From Cryoendolithus antarcticus (taxonomy: Eukaryota > Ascomycota > Dothideomycetes > Cladosporiales > Cladosporiaceae): 64,000 bases of DNA. The stretch lies in NCBI GenBank assembly GCA_002077065.1, contig NAJO01000030.1, positions 310,001 through 374,000 of the forward strand. The letters are read 5' to 3'. Shown one piece after another: positions 9,235 to 21,402 of the stretch. The first letter of the stretch is position 1, and every line of letters begins with the position of its first letter. Made by a program: the position numbers and the translations under genes. Below the pieces are notes generated by a model. The model did not search any database, had not been told where the DNA came from, and was given only the letters and a program-made list of their open reading frames with translations.

Positions 9235-11175
9235 TCAGAAGACAGCGCCGCCAATGATAAATACCCTTTCCTCTTCCTTTCGCACCCACTGCACAACAAC
9301 GTTCGCCCCTGCCGCAAGAGCTGCTCTCGACGTACCTGGCCCAGCCACGCAGTAGAGCTCGAACAAGGGCGTCTCCCACGCTAGAGCTGTGGCGTGCGTG
9401 GACACCAGATGCTGCACCTTGAGTCGCGCGGTCTTAGCGTGCAGTGCCTCATGCAGCGCACCGTACAGACTCATCAGGCGTCGTCGAGCAACAGCGTGAT
9501 GGTAGTGTGGGGCCAAAGAGGGCATCGTGAACTGTACGTTACCTCTTGACTTGTAAAGGAAGTGGCGGAGCGGTGTTGTAGCACCAGCAATGTCGGCAAT
9601 GCCAAGATGACCCGCCTGTATAGCCTTTGACAATGTTGACAGTAGTGTAGAAGACTCGAGGGCCTTTAGCAGTGCATCTCGCATCTTGCGAAGAGAGTAG
9701 AAAGAGTCTTTGTTGGGCGAAATCAACACGATTGCTAGGTCTTCCGAGGCCGGCTGGGCCTTTTGCGTCGAGTCCTGAACAGAAGCCGGCGTGGCAGACA
9801 GGAAGCTGACGTACATGTATACGAAGCCTGTGTTGTTGAAGCCAGGAAGGCAAAGTGGGATCCAGTTCTCACCCCCGCCAGTCTTGACGCTGCCAGCTTC
9901 GAAAAGCATATTGAAGATTAGATGCAGATCGCCAGGGTGGAGCGAATGCTTCTTGGGACGCACCACGCTGACAAGTCGGCCAGCAGCAACGATGAGTCCA
10001 TATAGTAAGTCAGGTGATCGCACTTTGAGCAGTGTCTCATTGATAGCACTTCGGTGCGTCTTGCGAAGGCGAAGGCATTCAAGAGACGAAAGCAGAGTGG
10101 AAGGCGAGCCACGTGTGAATCCATCGGTCAGCCCGTCGAGAAGGACGTCCGTGCCTTGCAAAGGCCGTCTCAGATCGGTGGAAGGTCTGTTGGAGAAGAT
10201 GCGCTCGAGACTCGGTAGGGTGAGCGTGGACAGTATCTGCATATACAGTGACTCGAGTTGGTTGCGCAATTGCATTTCGCTCTCCCCGAGCTTGCTCACA
10301 GCAATAAGGTTGAGCGGTCCCTTTTGCAAGATCACAAAGCGGGTATCAGCTGCCATGAAGCTCTTGAGCGAGTCATTGACTCCTTGGTAGAACGAGATCA
10401 ATGTCAGTGCAACACCAATGTAGTGACTGATCAGTTGATCATCTCCGTGACGACTGTAGACCGGCTTGCCTGACCCAGATAGTATGAAGAAATGCTTCAG
10501 CTTAGAGGACCATTGCTCACGTAGAGAAGCCTCATTTGAACCATTTGGCTCTCGCTTCTCAAGTTCGTCAAATTCGTGCTCCATCTGGTCGACAACAGGA
10601 TCCGAGTACACTTCTGTGGCGTCAAATGGATCTCCGTGTTCAATCTGAGCACTTAAGGCTTGCCACGCGGGTGAAGCCTCATCGCCGAATATGCTGACCT
10701 GGTCGTAGGGTACATTAAGCGTTGGTACAGAACTTCGAATACTCATTGCATCGTCCATGTAGCTTCCAGTAACGACGCGAGTGAAGCTCCTCCTTCGCGA
10801 TGCTGCTCGACTTGCAGGCGAAGGATGCGCAGTCGTGCCATCTCCGCTGCGGCTTTGAAGCTGAACTTCTGTCAGAGATACGGCTGTCGTAGCCTGGGAG
10901 AGTAATTGTGGCCTCGATGTCCGCTTAGCGAGGTTAATGCTCGAGGGAGATGACCGCTCGTCCAGCAGCTGAAGCTGGATAGGGCGCGGCGGAAGCGGAG
11001 GCGGAGTCGATTCTCGGGAGGCGACTTCAACATTACCACTCTCTGCGTCCACAACGACCCCCATCGGCGCGGCCATCTGCTCAACCTCGAATGCGGGTTG
11101 ATGAGGCGGACGTGGCGAGCCATTAGGAGACTTCAGGTTAGGTCCATCGCCTCCGTCAACCTCGTCATGCGGCAT
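9235..11175 (-). CDS. MON1: Vacuolar fusion protein Mon1
   Basis: A single-exon gene of 646 residues. The first ~210 residues are low-complexity, with many Pro, Ser and Arg. The conserved region opens with KHFFILSGSGKPVYSRHGD, the start of the first longin domain, and continues with LIAVSKLGES, a second longin-type region (PDLLYGLIVAAGRLVSVVRPKK) and a third (FVYMYVSFL). Mon1 pairs with Ccz1 as the guanine-nucleotide exchange factor that activates Rab7/Ypt7 on late endosomes and vacuoles, and so drives endosome maturation, vacuole fusion and autophagy. ATG 11175 gives the usual full length. The gene is divergent from DOP1, another trafficking gene, across 261 bp. Confidence 0.93.
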   Translation of the reverse strand: MPHDEVDGGDGPNLKSPNGSPRPPHQPAFEVEQMAAPMGVVVDAESGNVEVASRESTPPPLPPRPIQLQLLDERSSPSSINLAKRTSRPQLLSQATTAVSLTEVQLQSRSGDGTTAHPSPASRAASRRRSFTRVVTGSYMDDAMSIRSSVPTLNVPYDQVSIFGDEASPAWQALSAQIEHGDPFDATEVYSDPVVDQMEHEFDELEKREPNGSNEASLREQWSSKLKHFFILSGSGKPVYSRHGDDQLISHYIGVALTLISFYQGVNDSLKSFMAADTRFVILQKGPLNLIAVSKLGESEMQLRNQLESLYMQILSTLTLPSLERIFSNRPSTDLRRPLQGTDVLLDGLTDGFTRGSPSTLLSSLECLRLRKTHRSAINETLLKVRSPDLLYGLIVAAGRLVSVVRPKKHSLHPGDLHLIFNMLFEAGSVKTGGGENWIPLCLPGFNNTGFVYMYVSFLSATPASVQDSTQKAQPASEDLAIVLISPNKDSFYSLRKMRDALLKALESSTLLSTLSKAIQAGHLGIADIAGATTPLRHFLYKSRGNVQFTMPSLAPHYHHAVARRRLMSLYGALHEALHAKTARLKVQHLVSTHATALAWETPLFELYCVAGPGTSRAALAAGANVVVQWVRKEEERVFIIGGAVF

Positions 11176-11436
11176 GAGTCATCGGCGGCATACGGACAGC
11201 GCGTTCTATTGAGTGGTCGAGCTGTTGATGTTCACTGTCTTGGTCATATCTTCGCCCATCAGGAAGTGCATGACTGGATATGCGAGGTACTGTAGCGGCG
11301 CAATCAACTAGCCGCGGCTAGGGCCGGCGCTAGCATTTGACTACATACCGAATGCAAGGTGGCTCTCGAATCATCAAACCCACCTTTCACGTAGTATAAT
11401 GTCCAACACGTACCAGCGCTATCGTGTTGAGACTGG

Positions 11437-14400
11437 ATGGCAATGAGCATCATCGCTTCGAACGGACGACAAACAACGTCTCCAGGGAGCTCACGGGCCT
11501 CCTCGCCAGTTCCTCATTTGGCGCGACGGACGGCGGAGGACGGTATGTAGGTACACCCACTGGTACATTTCTTGATTTATGCTGATAGTCTTCAGCATCA
11601 TGGAAGTCCGACAAAATCACTCGCCGCTATGCATCAAGCATTGCGCGTGCGCTCAGCACGTGGGAAGCATCACCTGAAGAATGGGCGGACTACATCGCTT
11701 TCCTCGGGCGTCTACTGAAGGCCGTACAGAGTCTTGACAAAGATGCTACCGTGCTTCCACATGTTGATGTTGTGGCTTTGAGGCTCGCTCAATGCCTCAG
11801 TCCAGCGCTGCCATCTGGGGTGCATCAGAAAGCACTTGAGATTTATGCCTATATCTTCGAGACATTTGGCACGCCACATGTTGCCAAACATCTGTCCGAC
11901 TACCTTCCAGGTCTTTCCACGGTGTTGTCCTTCGCCTCCCTGTCCGTTAGGCCTGCCTTGTACGGACTTCTGGAGAAGTATATCGTGGTTCTCTCCCAAG
12001 ACGTGAAACGGCCCGCGATGAAAAGTCTCATACTCAGTATGTTGCCGGCGCTGGAGGAGGAGAACAGTGAGGACTTCGAGAGAGCATTCGACATTATGCA
12101 AACCCTGGAGCTTGGACCGGCAAACCACTCCCCGACGTCTTCAGCTACAAGCGAGGATACTGGCTTCTTCTGGCAATGCATGTTCCTCGCCATACTTACC
12201 GGCGTTTCGCGCCGTCATGGCGCACTGAATTACCTCGTCCGCCGACTGCCTTCGTTTTCAGGACTTCCCACAGCATCGCCAGGCAGTGATGCCATGAGTG
12301 CAGAGGCTGAATGTGCCATCGCGCCAGAACCTGGATTGCTAGTGCGCGGATTTGCGACGGGACTTTCGGACTCTCAGCCATTGGTACAACGAGGATTTCT
12401 AGACCTACTCGTCTCGCACCTACCACTCAGTTCCCCAATCCTTCAAGCCCGCGTGGCGTCGAGCGAGATCGACAGACTGATCATGGCCGCCACTGGAATC
12501 GCCTTGCGTCGAGATATGTCGCTGAACAGACGCCTCTGGATCTGGCTGCTGGGATCAGACTCGAAGGCCGACGGATCTGCGTCTCCGACCTTGGTCCGCC
12601 GCGAGTCAGCAGGATTTCAGGCCTCGAAGAAGCAAGACTACTTCGATCGCAACGGACTCCCTGCGTTACGTCGCTGCATACTGAGCGCCTTTAGTAGCGA
12701 TGCGACAGATGCCGTCAATCTGACACGCCCGTTCCGCGTTTGTCACGCACTCATGGATAAATGGGAGATAGGAGATACTTTGATACCTGAAGTGTTTCTA
12801 CGTGCGATGCGTCGCGCTTACGACATTAGTAAAGACCAGTCCGCAGCAAACGGCACGGAGGTCATGAAGAGCGCTCGCACCTTCTTCGATGGCGTAGAGA
12901 GTCGAGTCATATGGGGTCAGCTATTCAGGCTTCTAGAAGATACACAGAAGTCGATCGTGGCCGTTTGCGAGGACCTCCAACTGTTCTGCTGGATCCTACA
13001 ATCCTTCCACGTCGCGGAAGAAGAGATGATTGCCGTACACGTTCCAGTCACGGCGGTATTCCTGCTTGCTGAGATGCACATGAATTCAGCGCTTCAGGAG
13101 CAACGAGGGTTGTATGCAGAGGCGATACTGCTGCTACTAAGACTGCTGCCAGCTGACGCCTTCGGTGGCGAAGATGATGACAGAAGGGACACACCTAAGC
13201 CCACACCTGGACAAGACGTACGGACTGTTATTCGCGCATACTACAAGAATGACCACACCACGCCTCTTGACGAACACCCACCTATCAATCGAGCCTGCAT
13301 CACGGCAGAGCTCCTGCACAATGTATTTGCGGTATTCGATCATGGTCACGCAAGCTGGGAAGCTTTCAGTGAGGCGTCCGATATGTTGATTGCATTGCAC
13401 AACGTCTTCCCAGCATGGAGCGCTGACTCTCTCAACACAATAGTGGAGACATGCCACGCCAGAGCTGTCGGTGATAGCTCATTTGAGGTGACGAACTCGA
13501 TCGTAGACCTACTAGTCCAGTTGTCAAGCTCCCAGCATTGCAAGGAAGAGCTGGGGTCCTTTGGAACTGATAAGCTGATCTATCGTATCGTGGCAAACCT
13601 TTGGGATCAACTATCGCCCATGAACGCAAAACATCAGGTCGAAGCTGTGCAACTACTCTGGCGAGTGGATGGGCTTGACCCGACCGCCAATACTGTGAAA
13701 GCTGCCCTCAGCTCAGTCATGGGCGGAAGCGACGTCAGCAGGATACACGGCGCCGGCCATCTTGAACTTTGCACTGCCGAGAACCTGGTACGCTTTGCGG
13801 TCCTGTGGAAATTCAGCGCACCAACGGCGTCGGCAGCTGTGAGCCAAGAAGGCCGAAGCCTACAGCGTCGTGGGAGCGTAAAGAACATACCCATTGACGG
13901 CATGGCGTGGATAAGACGTCGAGATGTGATGGGCGGACCTCTGTTCTTGACCATCGACGCTATCCGAGGATCTTCGAGAACCTGCCAAACGGCGGCGATG
14001 CGCATTTTCGGTACAGTTGCCAGTTCGGAAGTTGTCTTGCAGCTTCTCCTGGGTAGGCTGGCTAAGTCACTGCCCGGACAAAACGACACAGGTCAAGTGC
14101 GCAAGTCCCAACAAGTGCGTGAAGTTGAGCAGCGTACTCGCGGTATGGCAGTGGTGCTACAACAGATTGACAGTATCCTAAGGCACGCGAACAACCCGAT
14201 TTGGCAGTCCCTGATGAGCTTGCCCGATTTTGCTGAACCAGATACTCCAGATCAGTCAATGGTAGCCTGGCTTGTGATGGAGTGTGTTAGCCTGATAGAA
14301 AAGCCATTGGTGCTTGGTTCTGCAAAGGAGACTGCAATCTCAATCCTCGATGCTACCTTCCACGGACCAGAATTCATCAAAACGCAGATTCAGACATTGA

Positions 14401-16958
14401 ATCTGGCGGATGTGATCCTCCAATGCGTACTGGAAACCCTGTCAAACGATGAGGACGAGACGCATAGCAGACTATTAGACCTTGGGCTTTCGGCAATGGG
14501 ACTACGCCAATCAGATCTGTCGAGCAAACATGACGACGAACCTTTGCGGCGATCATTTGTTGCAACGCGACGGCAGTCAAGTCTTATATCTCGGGATCCT
14601 CCACAGAAGCACGTCCGCACTTTAGGAGCTGCTGTACCCTCAAAGCTACTGGCTACCCTAAAAGCAGGCTTCGCTGCCGAGAGCGCACGGCGTCACATGG
14701 ATGTATGGCTGGACTTCTTGACATCGAGTCTGCCCTATTTTGGCGATGGTCTGATCACCGTGCTAATACCACTAGTGGACATGTTTTGCGCACAGCTGAC
14801 TGCTGCCTGTATCCATCTCAAAACTTTCTACCTCAACAACACTGAGAATACGCCAGAGCTCCCTCCCGACGTCGTCATACTGTGGCTTCTTGACGGTCTA
14901 GATGTCGTCCTGGCGGAAGCACATGACTTCAACATCGGCTCTGTAGATCAACTAGCCACGCGATCACTGTCCGAGGCAGCGCAAGGGGTTCCATCCTTCG
15001 CATCTTCCAAGGGTCCAGGATCAGGTACAGGCATCAACACTGCGAACAGCCGTCTCACACTGGTGCTAGCACTCAAGGACGCCGTAGCAATTGCAATGGA
15101 AGTTTGGCTTTGGTCTGCTCAAGCTATCGACGTCTACGCCAACATGCACAGCTCCTCGACAGCATCAAACACCGCAGTGCGTTTGCGCAGTCGCTCTCGG
15201 TCTATGTTAGAGCAGATCTACACCGTGCAAACCCTGGAGACCCTGGAAGTCATGATACATAAGTGGTGTCACGCTACAGAACCACATCACAGTGCTTCTG
15301 TGCTCAGTCTCCTCCAGGCCATGACACCGGCACGTCCAAGAAGCGTTCTCCCTGCGACATTGGATGCAATGTGTAGTCGCTGTAATGCTAGCCCAGCAAG
15401 TTCAATGCGACAGTCGAGTCTGACAACCGAACTGACGGCTGCGGAGATTCTGTCTTTCCTAGCTGCCTATCTCGGCACGGTCGATGCAGATGCCACCGAC
15501 GAAATCTGGCCGGACTGTACAGCCTTCATGCGCGACGTTCTATCCAATCCCATGCCTTACAGGCAAGTTCTACCCGGTCTGCTGTGGATCGCATCTATAC
15601 TCGCTGAGCATTTGGCCAATACAAACTTTGGTGACCAACGGAAGATGAGGCGTGAGCTTGGTGATCTGTTCCAGCGTCTACTCGCTGCATGCTTCGCCAC
15701 ATCGCCTCCTGTCACGCATGCTGTTACCTCGACGGTGCCCCAGGATGAAACAGACAGCGTTTTGGGTCAACGTAGCATGGACATCACCGTGATACTCACG
15801 CAAATCATGCCGCACATCGAGAACCTTCTGGACGCGAGCGACCGGGTAGCCAATGCCGTCAACACAATAATGTCAGGCATCATTAGCCATGAACTTCGCG
15901 CCAAATCGTTCCCCGCCAATGTGCAACCTGATACACTTGTACTACTAGCTACGCTGACAGCGAAGGCCCCTGCAGCAAAGCCATGGAGGAAGGAAGTGTC
16001 TGAGGCATTCATGAGACCACGCTTCCTGGATACTAGTGCCGATTTCATGCAACGGTACTGGATGCCTGTGTTGTACCAGTGGTCAGGAACTGGCAAAGAG
16101 CAGATGAACGACTTACTGAGTCGCTTGATTGCACCATCGAGCGCAGGCATCATGTTTGGCGTGGGTGCCGCAGCTGCGCGCATCAAGGCAGATATTGAGA
16201 CGCAAATGACGCTCCGTCGACTTTGCGTGCTATTTCTGGCTTCGCCCACCGATACTCATCTAAAGTCTCTCCAAGCCGTGATGGTGAAGCTCACAGAGCT
16301 CTTCGAAGCCAGTGCCTTGTCCTCACCTTCGGCAGCAGTCAAACAAGAGATTTTCATGGTATGCCGCGTACTTGTGCTGTCTGTCTCACCGGCCCGGTTG
16401 ACTCCTATGTGGCCGCTTGTCAACAGCTGGCTCAAGGCAGCGCTGGTGGGAGGTCTGACCTGGAGTTCGGAGAACGCTGACAACATCACCAACCTCGCGC
16501 TGCTGCAAGCTTGCAAGTTGCTGGAGATCTTACTGGCTCTGTCGCCCAACGAGTTTCAACTGCACGAGTGGCTTTGGGTCACGGACACAACAGATGCCAT
16601 ACACCACTCTGACATGTGGCGGTCCGCAGCTCTGTCTGATCAACTCGCTGAAGAGCTGAGTACCAACGTCTCGGACGGTACTCAGCCGATGATAGCCACG
16701 ATCGATGTTTCTTCAAGCCTGGAATCTGATTCCAAGCATCAGCATATGGTTGGAAGCGACCCCAGCATGGACACTGAAGACGTCAAGGCTATGAGCCGCG
16801 GACAATTTGCGATGTCTATCATTCGGCCGTACTTCAGTCAGCTCAGCATCAATACCTACGAGGCTGTGTACCAGATGAAGCCCGGATCAGTGTCAGTGCA
16901 CCGTGACGCCCTGCTCAAAGACTTGCTGGATGTTACGACTATGATCCGGCACGATTGA
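11437..16958 (+). CDS. DOP1: Dopey family protein Dop1
   Basis: Exons 11437-11542 and 11596-16958 encode about 1822 residues. The 53-nt intron has a GTATGT donor, GCTGAT branch and TTCAG acceptor, and the join restores the family N-terminus: ...AEDASWKSDKITRRYASSIARAL, then EEWADYIAFLGRLLKAVQS and LAQCLSPALPSGVHQKALEIY. The protein is made of HEAT-like helices throughout, with a conserved C-terminus (FSQLSINTYEAVYQMKPGSV). Dop1 works with Mon2 and the flippase Neo1 in endosome-to-Golgi traffic; the Aspergillus homologue DopA affects development. The length matches the family. The first ATG that precedes the donor in frame was chosen. The size and sequence leave little doubt. Confidence 0.92.
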
Positions 16959-19900
16959 CAGGTTCCAGTCCAGGCACCCCACATGGAAGCAAGATCGTTG
17001 ATGAATATTAAGTGCTACCATCATGGCAGTCGTGTGTACATCCTCAAGCCGCTCGTCCGCTACGAAACGCACGGCTCAAGCTTGCATTGCTCAGTGGACG
17101 CACCGACTTCGTCTCGATCTTTGCCGCACTCGGCTCGACGTGCCCAAGTCTTGAATCTGGTACAAGAGACAGCAATTTGGATCTACTCGATGCTTGCTTA
17201 TGGCATCTTGTTCCTACGGGACTCCATGTCGCGGAAATTCATCCGGAAATTCATCATAAGCTCAGTTCATGGGCCCGATTGCATAAGCTTACTCGCGTAT
17301 TGATCAGTCTCGAACATGCGCACTGAGGCGACTGCTCTTGGAAGTATGCACTCTCTGTATCAAACACTGTCGAAGGCTTGCTTAAGATCGTCTATGTTGT
17401 GAGGCTGCGCTTGTGCTCATGAGTCGGTGACCTTGACCGACGTTCTTGCGACACCTGTAGAGCTCTGTTCCCTCCCAGACTCTGTAAACTCAGAGCCTTC
17501 ATCACCCCGGCCTTAGCTGAGCGCTCGAACAGGGAAGCCGAGCTTGTTCAGATAGCTCGACCGATGACAGCATGTCATCCGCTGATGTTATCACGATGAA
17601 CACGCTCTTCACATCGGGTCTGAACCCCAGACCCAGCATGTGTCAGCTTCATCGATGCAACGTCGATCAGCAGGCCCTTGCACACCGTCAAATCATCTCT
17701 CGGCGCTTTGATGAGCGCTGTCTCGCGTACATATGCAGATGCCGCAGTGCAGCACGCACCTCTAGCCTCCTATCGTATAGACCCTGCATACAACGGCGGA
17801 TTACTGATGAGCTGAGTAAGTGGGACTTGGAAGCTTAAGTTCAAGCTATGGAAGGAGCTTTGAGAAACGGTGAGAGTTCGAGAGAGGTGTGCATGGGGGC
17901 GTAAGTGTGCGCAAGCCTTTCGCATGTGCGGGGCAGAGCATAATCAATGATTGTGGTGTTGGTACGTGGGCAAGCTGCTATTGGACATTGCAATCGTTGC
18001 TTCGCTCAACTGCCGGCGAGGGCGAGGTATGAGCTTCAGCTTGGCCTTTCAAGAAATCATCGTGCCATTCGTCGGCGTGGAGTTGGGACACGGAGGATCG
18101 AGCTCAGCAACAGTGGGGTTAGCTAGATTCACTGTCCCGTCAGAAACCGTGTCAAAGGTAACAACATTGATGCAACAGGGACAAATCGCGAGCGTATTCG
18201 CTGGAGGTGAGTACATTTGCAAAGCCATGATGGCGAAGTCGTAGTACCAGTCAATCCTCACGAATTGCATTGATTAGCCTCGCACGCATTCGTGCTCATC
18301 GTCCAAGGATAAGGCGCAGTCGAAGCCTAGACTCTGGTCAAGCACCAGCTTTCGCGCGGTACGTGAAAGTACCACTCCTGCTTGAACTGAGTTCTCGCAC
18401 CGCGCAACTACATGTGAGCGCATTGATGACATGTACTTCTAGAGGAAGCTGCCATTGGTCTGATAAGCCCATCACCACTCATTCAAGAGCTCACATCGTC
18501 GGAGGACTAGCACTTTTGGGAAGTAGGCTTGTGAGCTTCGCCCGTCTGTAGACGGATGTCCCCATTCACCTTTGCAGCTGATCTCATGGCCATGGGAAGT
18601 ATCGTGATTACTGAGCACAATCAACACAATCGGCATATTGCGATATTCGAGTTGAGGGAGAGACGAGCTACTTCGTCCAGAACAATCCTCTGGGATCCTC
18701 ACGGTTCGAGGACAAATAGCTCCCTATCGGTATTGAAGTGCCCAAGCAATAGTGCCTTTGGACCACATGTTTCCTGATTTTGTGGGTGAGCAAACCTTGT
18801 GAGTCAGTCGCAGGATCGTGCAGGATGATTGCAGCGCCTCGGTAGTGGTCGAGGGAGATACAAACCGCCACGGACGAAGAGACGGTAGCTGTAGCGCGTT
18901 CATCATGTTGCGCAGGTGGCTGTTGATGTCGGCCGAACAATTGGCACGTTTCGGCCCCGGAAGTGCTGTGCTTGCCGGTTGCCGCGCCCCCCAGTAATGC
19001 TTGTGCTCTCTCTGCGGCGCGGCAGCCGTCAGCAATCTGTAGGGCTGAGATGTTGGACGCCATCTTCACGCGGTGATGTCCATAGCGGCCACTTCCAGAA
19101 CGGGCAATGCAATTCTGGCAGCTCCAGGCTCTGTTGTCACGACGCTGTCGCTGTATGATGCAATCGGTCGTCAGCGCAATGCGATTTAGACTCCAACGGC
19201 GCTCGGCGACACGCTCAACGCGCATGCAATTCACAATAACATCGTGTCGATCCGCGGGGTGAGGGACACGTGGTAAGACACAACCCTAGTGATGAGAAAC
19301 AGCGAGGGCGTGCACGGCGTGCAGGACGTCAAGCGCAACTTCTGACAGGACCGGCAAACGCCTGATACTGCTGCGCCAGGATTCACGAAAAGCGCCAGAG
19401 CGAGCCAAGAAATGGACAAAGCATCTTTTGCGAAACCGAGCTGCGGGACGCCAGAGAGGGGTCTCAGTCTCCTGTTGATCGGCGCGATGGTCAGCAACGA
19501 GGGAGTAAAGACCGAGCATTGACGGTCAATTGGCGCCGCACCACGCTGATAGTGCAGAGCAGCGGTATTGATGGTCTTATCGCTTGACTGAATGAGTCGT
19601 CGATCAAGACCGGCGACATCTTTGTAAGCTTTGCAATCCCCCTGTCAAGGGTGGATACTGTTTTGAGGAAGTAACCTCTCGGCAGCAGGATTTAGCGAAC
19701 GTCCGTCTTGCCACCTCTGCATGCACTCGCATCCGTCAGCATACGGTCACCCAACCTCATCACGCAAAGTAAGGCGGAAGTTTCTGACCACCGATAGTCC
19801 CATGCATCGCTTTAGGTTTGCTCTCTGCGCCTCTGCTATCACAGACGGCACCAGAGACCGGCTGCCGCACAGCCGCTATGTCCCCGACAGCACGGTAGCA

Positions 19901-20243
19901 TTATTGGTGGTGGGAAGTAAAGCGTATCTGGCTCCGCGTATGAAGCGCGATCCGATTCCGAATGCACGAAAGGGCTTGCCCAGGTTCGCGGTCGTGTGCC
20001 GCGGAGCCTTTGCCCCAAGGCGTGCCTGATGTGATCGCATCTCGCTATGCGGATTACGAAAGGTCGGTTGCTGCACCCTTATTACTACTCAGCTTATATG
20101 AGCCTTGTCAATCGTGCACTTATGCTTGCATTTCCGCCCCTCCTTGCATTGCACTGCTCTTTAGGTCTACCTATACTTTCTACCGTTGGTTCTTGGAATA
20201 AACGCTCTTGGCTAGCATTGCTTTGGAGTAACATCATATTGCA
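16959..20243. other. 3.3-kb region without a recognisable gene
   Basis: Open frames here are under 190 codons, lie on both strands, overlap each other and carry no domain I recognise. Examples are 17572-17838, 17951-18244 and 18668-19234. There is no tRNA-like fold, no terminal repeats and no transposase remnant that I can see. The right part is the upstream region of the Zn2Cys6 gene at 20244. Developmental regulators in fungi often have long upstream regions, so regulatory DNA or a non-coding RNA is possible. Confidence 0.4.
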
Positions 20244-21402
20244 ATGCAACCCACACGCAACCTGCAGATCAATACTGCCTCACTATCGATGCACAACGCC
20301 CTGTCGATGGATCCTATGTCGCCGCCCATGCTACCTGGCAACATGCAGCGGACAGACTCGCAAGACTCGACTGCCGACAGCCTTCGCAAACGGGTGTGCA
20401 AAGCATGCGATCGATGCCGCATGAAGAAGAGCAAGTGTAATGGCGAAGTGCCTTGCTCACGTTGTAAGGCAGACGATCAGATCTGTGTCTTTGGGTATGT
20501 CGCATGCCGACTTAATCTGACTGACCACGACTGACTTCGCGCCAAGTGAGAGGAAACGATCACACGACAAAATCTATCCGAAAGGCTACGTCGAGCAACT
20601 GGAGCAGCAGCAAGGCCAAATGGCTTCCGGCCTTCGCGAACTGTACCAACGAGCTCTCAGTGATGGACACTGGAGAGGCTCATCACTTGCTGAGACGGAC
20701 GGAAAACCACTTGTCCACGATATCCTTGCTGGACTCGGCCTTCTGCTGGATTCTAAGACTGGTGACGAAGCAGAACCATTCATTGAAGACTTCAAGGAAA
20801 TGCAGAAGCACCTCATCAGCAACGGCGCTCCTCTAGTCCATAGACGAGGATCAGTCAGCTCGGACTCAGATCGGAGCCAACACCGGTCATCACGAGCTGC
20901 ATCAAATATCACGCCACTCGAGGATAGGCGCAAGGTCTTCCGCGATAGCTTCACCCTAGCGAGTGCGCAGCACACTCCACTCACCCAAAGTCCGACGCAG
21001 AGACTGGCAACGCCAACATCAGCAACTCGGCCCACTCACCGTCAGCCTCAGTGGCAACAGCCCCAAGTAACTCAGCCGATGCAAATGAACCCTCCTCCTC
21101 CTCAGACGTACGCGCCAGAATGGCAGCAGCTTCTTGCCAACAACAACACCAACCCCTTCCCACTCAATCCGCCACCGCAGATGCCAGTCATGCGAGGCAA
21201 CGACGTGATGATGAGTATGAACGCATGGGACTCGCCTTCATACTCATTCGATATGCCAGCATCAAACCAGGGCTTTCCGAACCAGCAGACCCTCTCATTC
21301 AACGACTACAATCCCTACACCAACACTGGCATGAACGACTTGATGGACGACAACTTCGACATGAGCAAGTACGAGCAGGGTGGGAACGAGCTGATGATAT
21401 GA
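20244..21402 (+). CDS. Zn2Cys6 transcription factor, Gln/Pro/Asn-rich C-terminus
   Basis: Exons 20244-20494 and 20547-21402 encode 368 residues; the 52-nt intron has GTATGT and CAAG borders. The zinc cluster CDRCRMKKSKC, NGEVPC, SRC, KADDQIC (spacing C-x2-C-x6-C-x5-C-x2-C-x6-C) lies around residues 55-82. It is followed after the splice by CVFGERKRSHDKIYPKGYVEQLEQQQGQM, a linker and short coiled coil typical of a conserved fungal regulator family. The downstream half is rich in Gln, Pro, Asn and Met and ends in an acidic stretch (NDLMDDNFDMSKYE), which looks like an activation domain. It lacks the long fungal-specific middle homology region, so it is a short-type regulator. The target is unknown. 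I considered a Fluffy-like developmental factor but cannot confirm it. Confidence 0.85.

Noticed and set aside
9791..10390. 199-codon open frame antisense to MON1
   Set aside because: A shadow of MON1; composition is Arg/Ser-rich as expected from reversed codons.
16959..20243. Decayed transposon in the gene-free tract
   Set aside because: I found no terminal inverted or direct repeats, no transposase or reverse-transcriptase motifs, and no obvious A/T-rich RIP footprint by eye.
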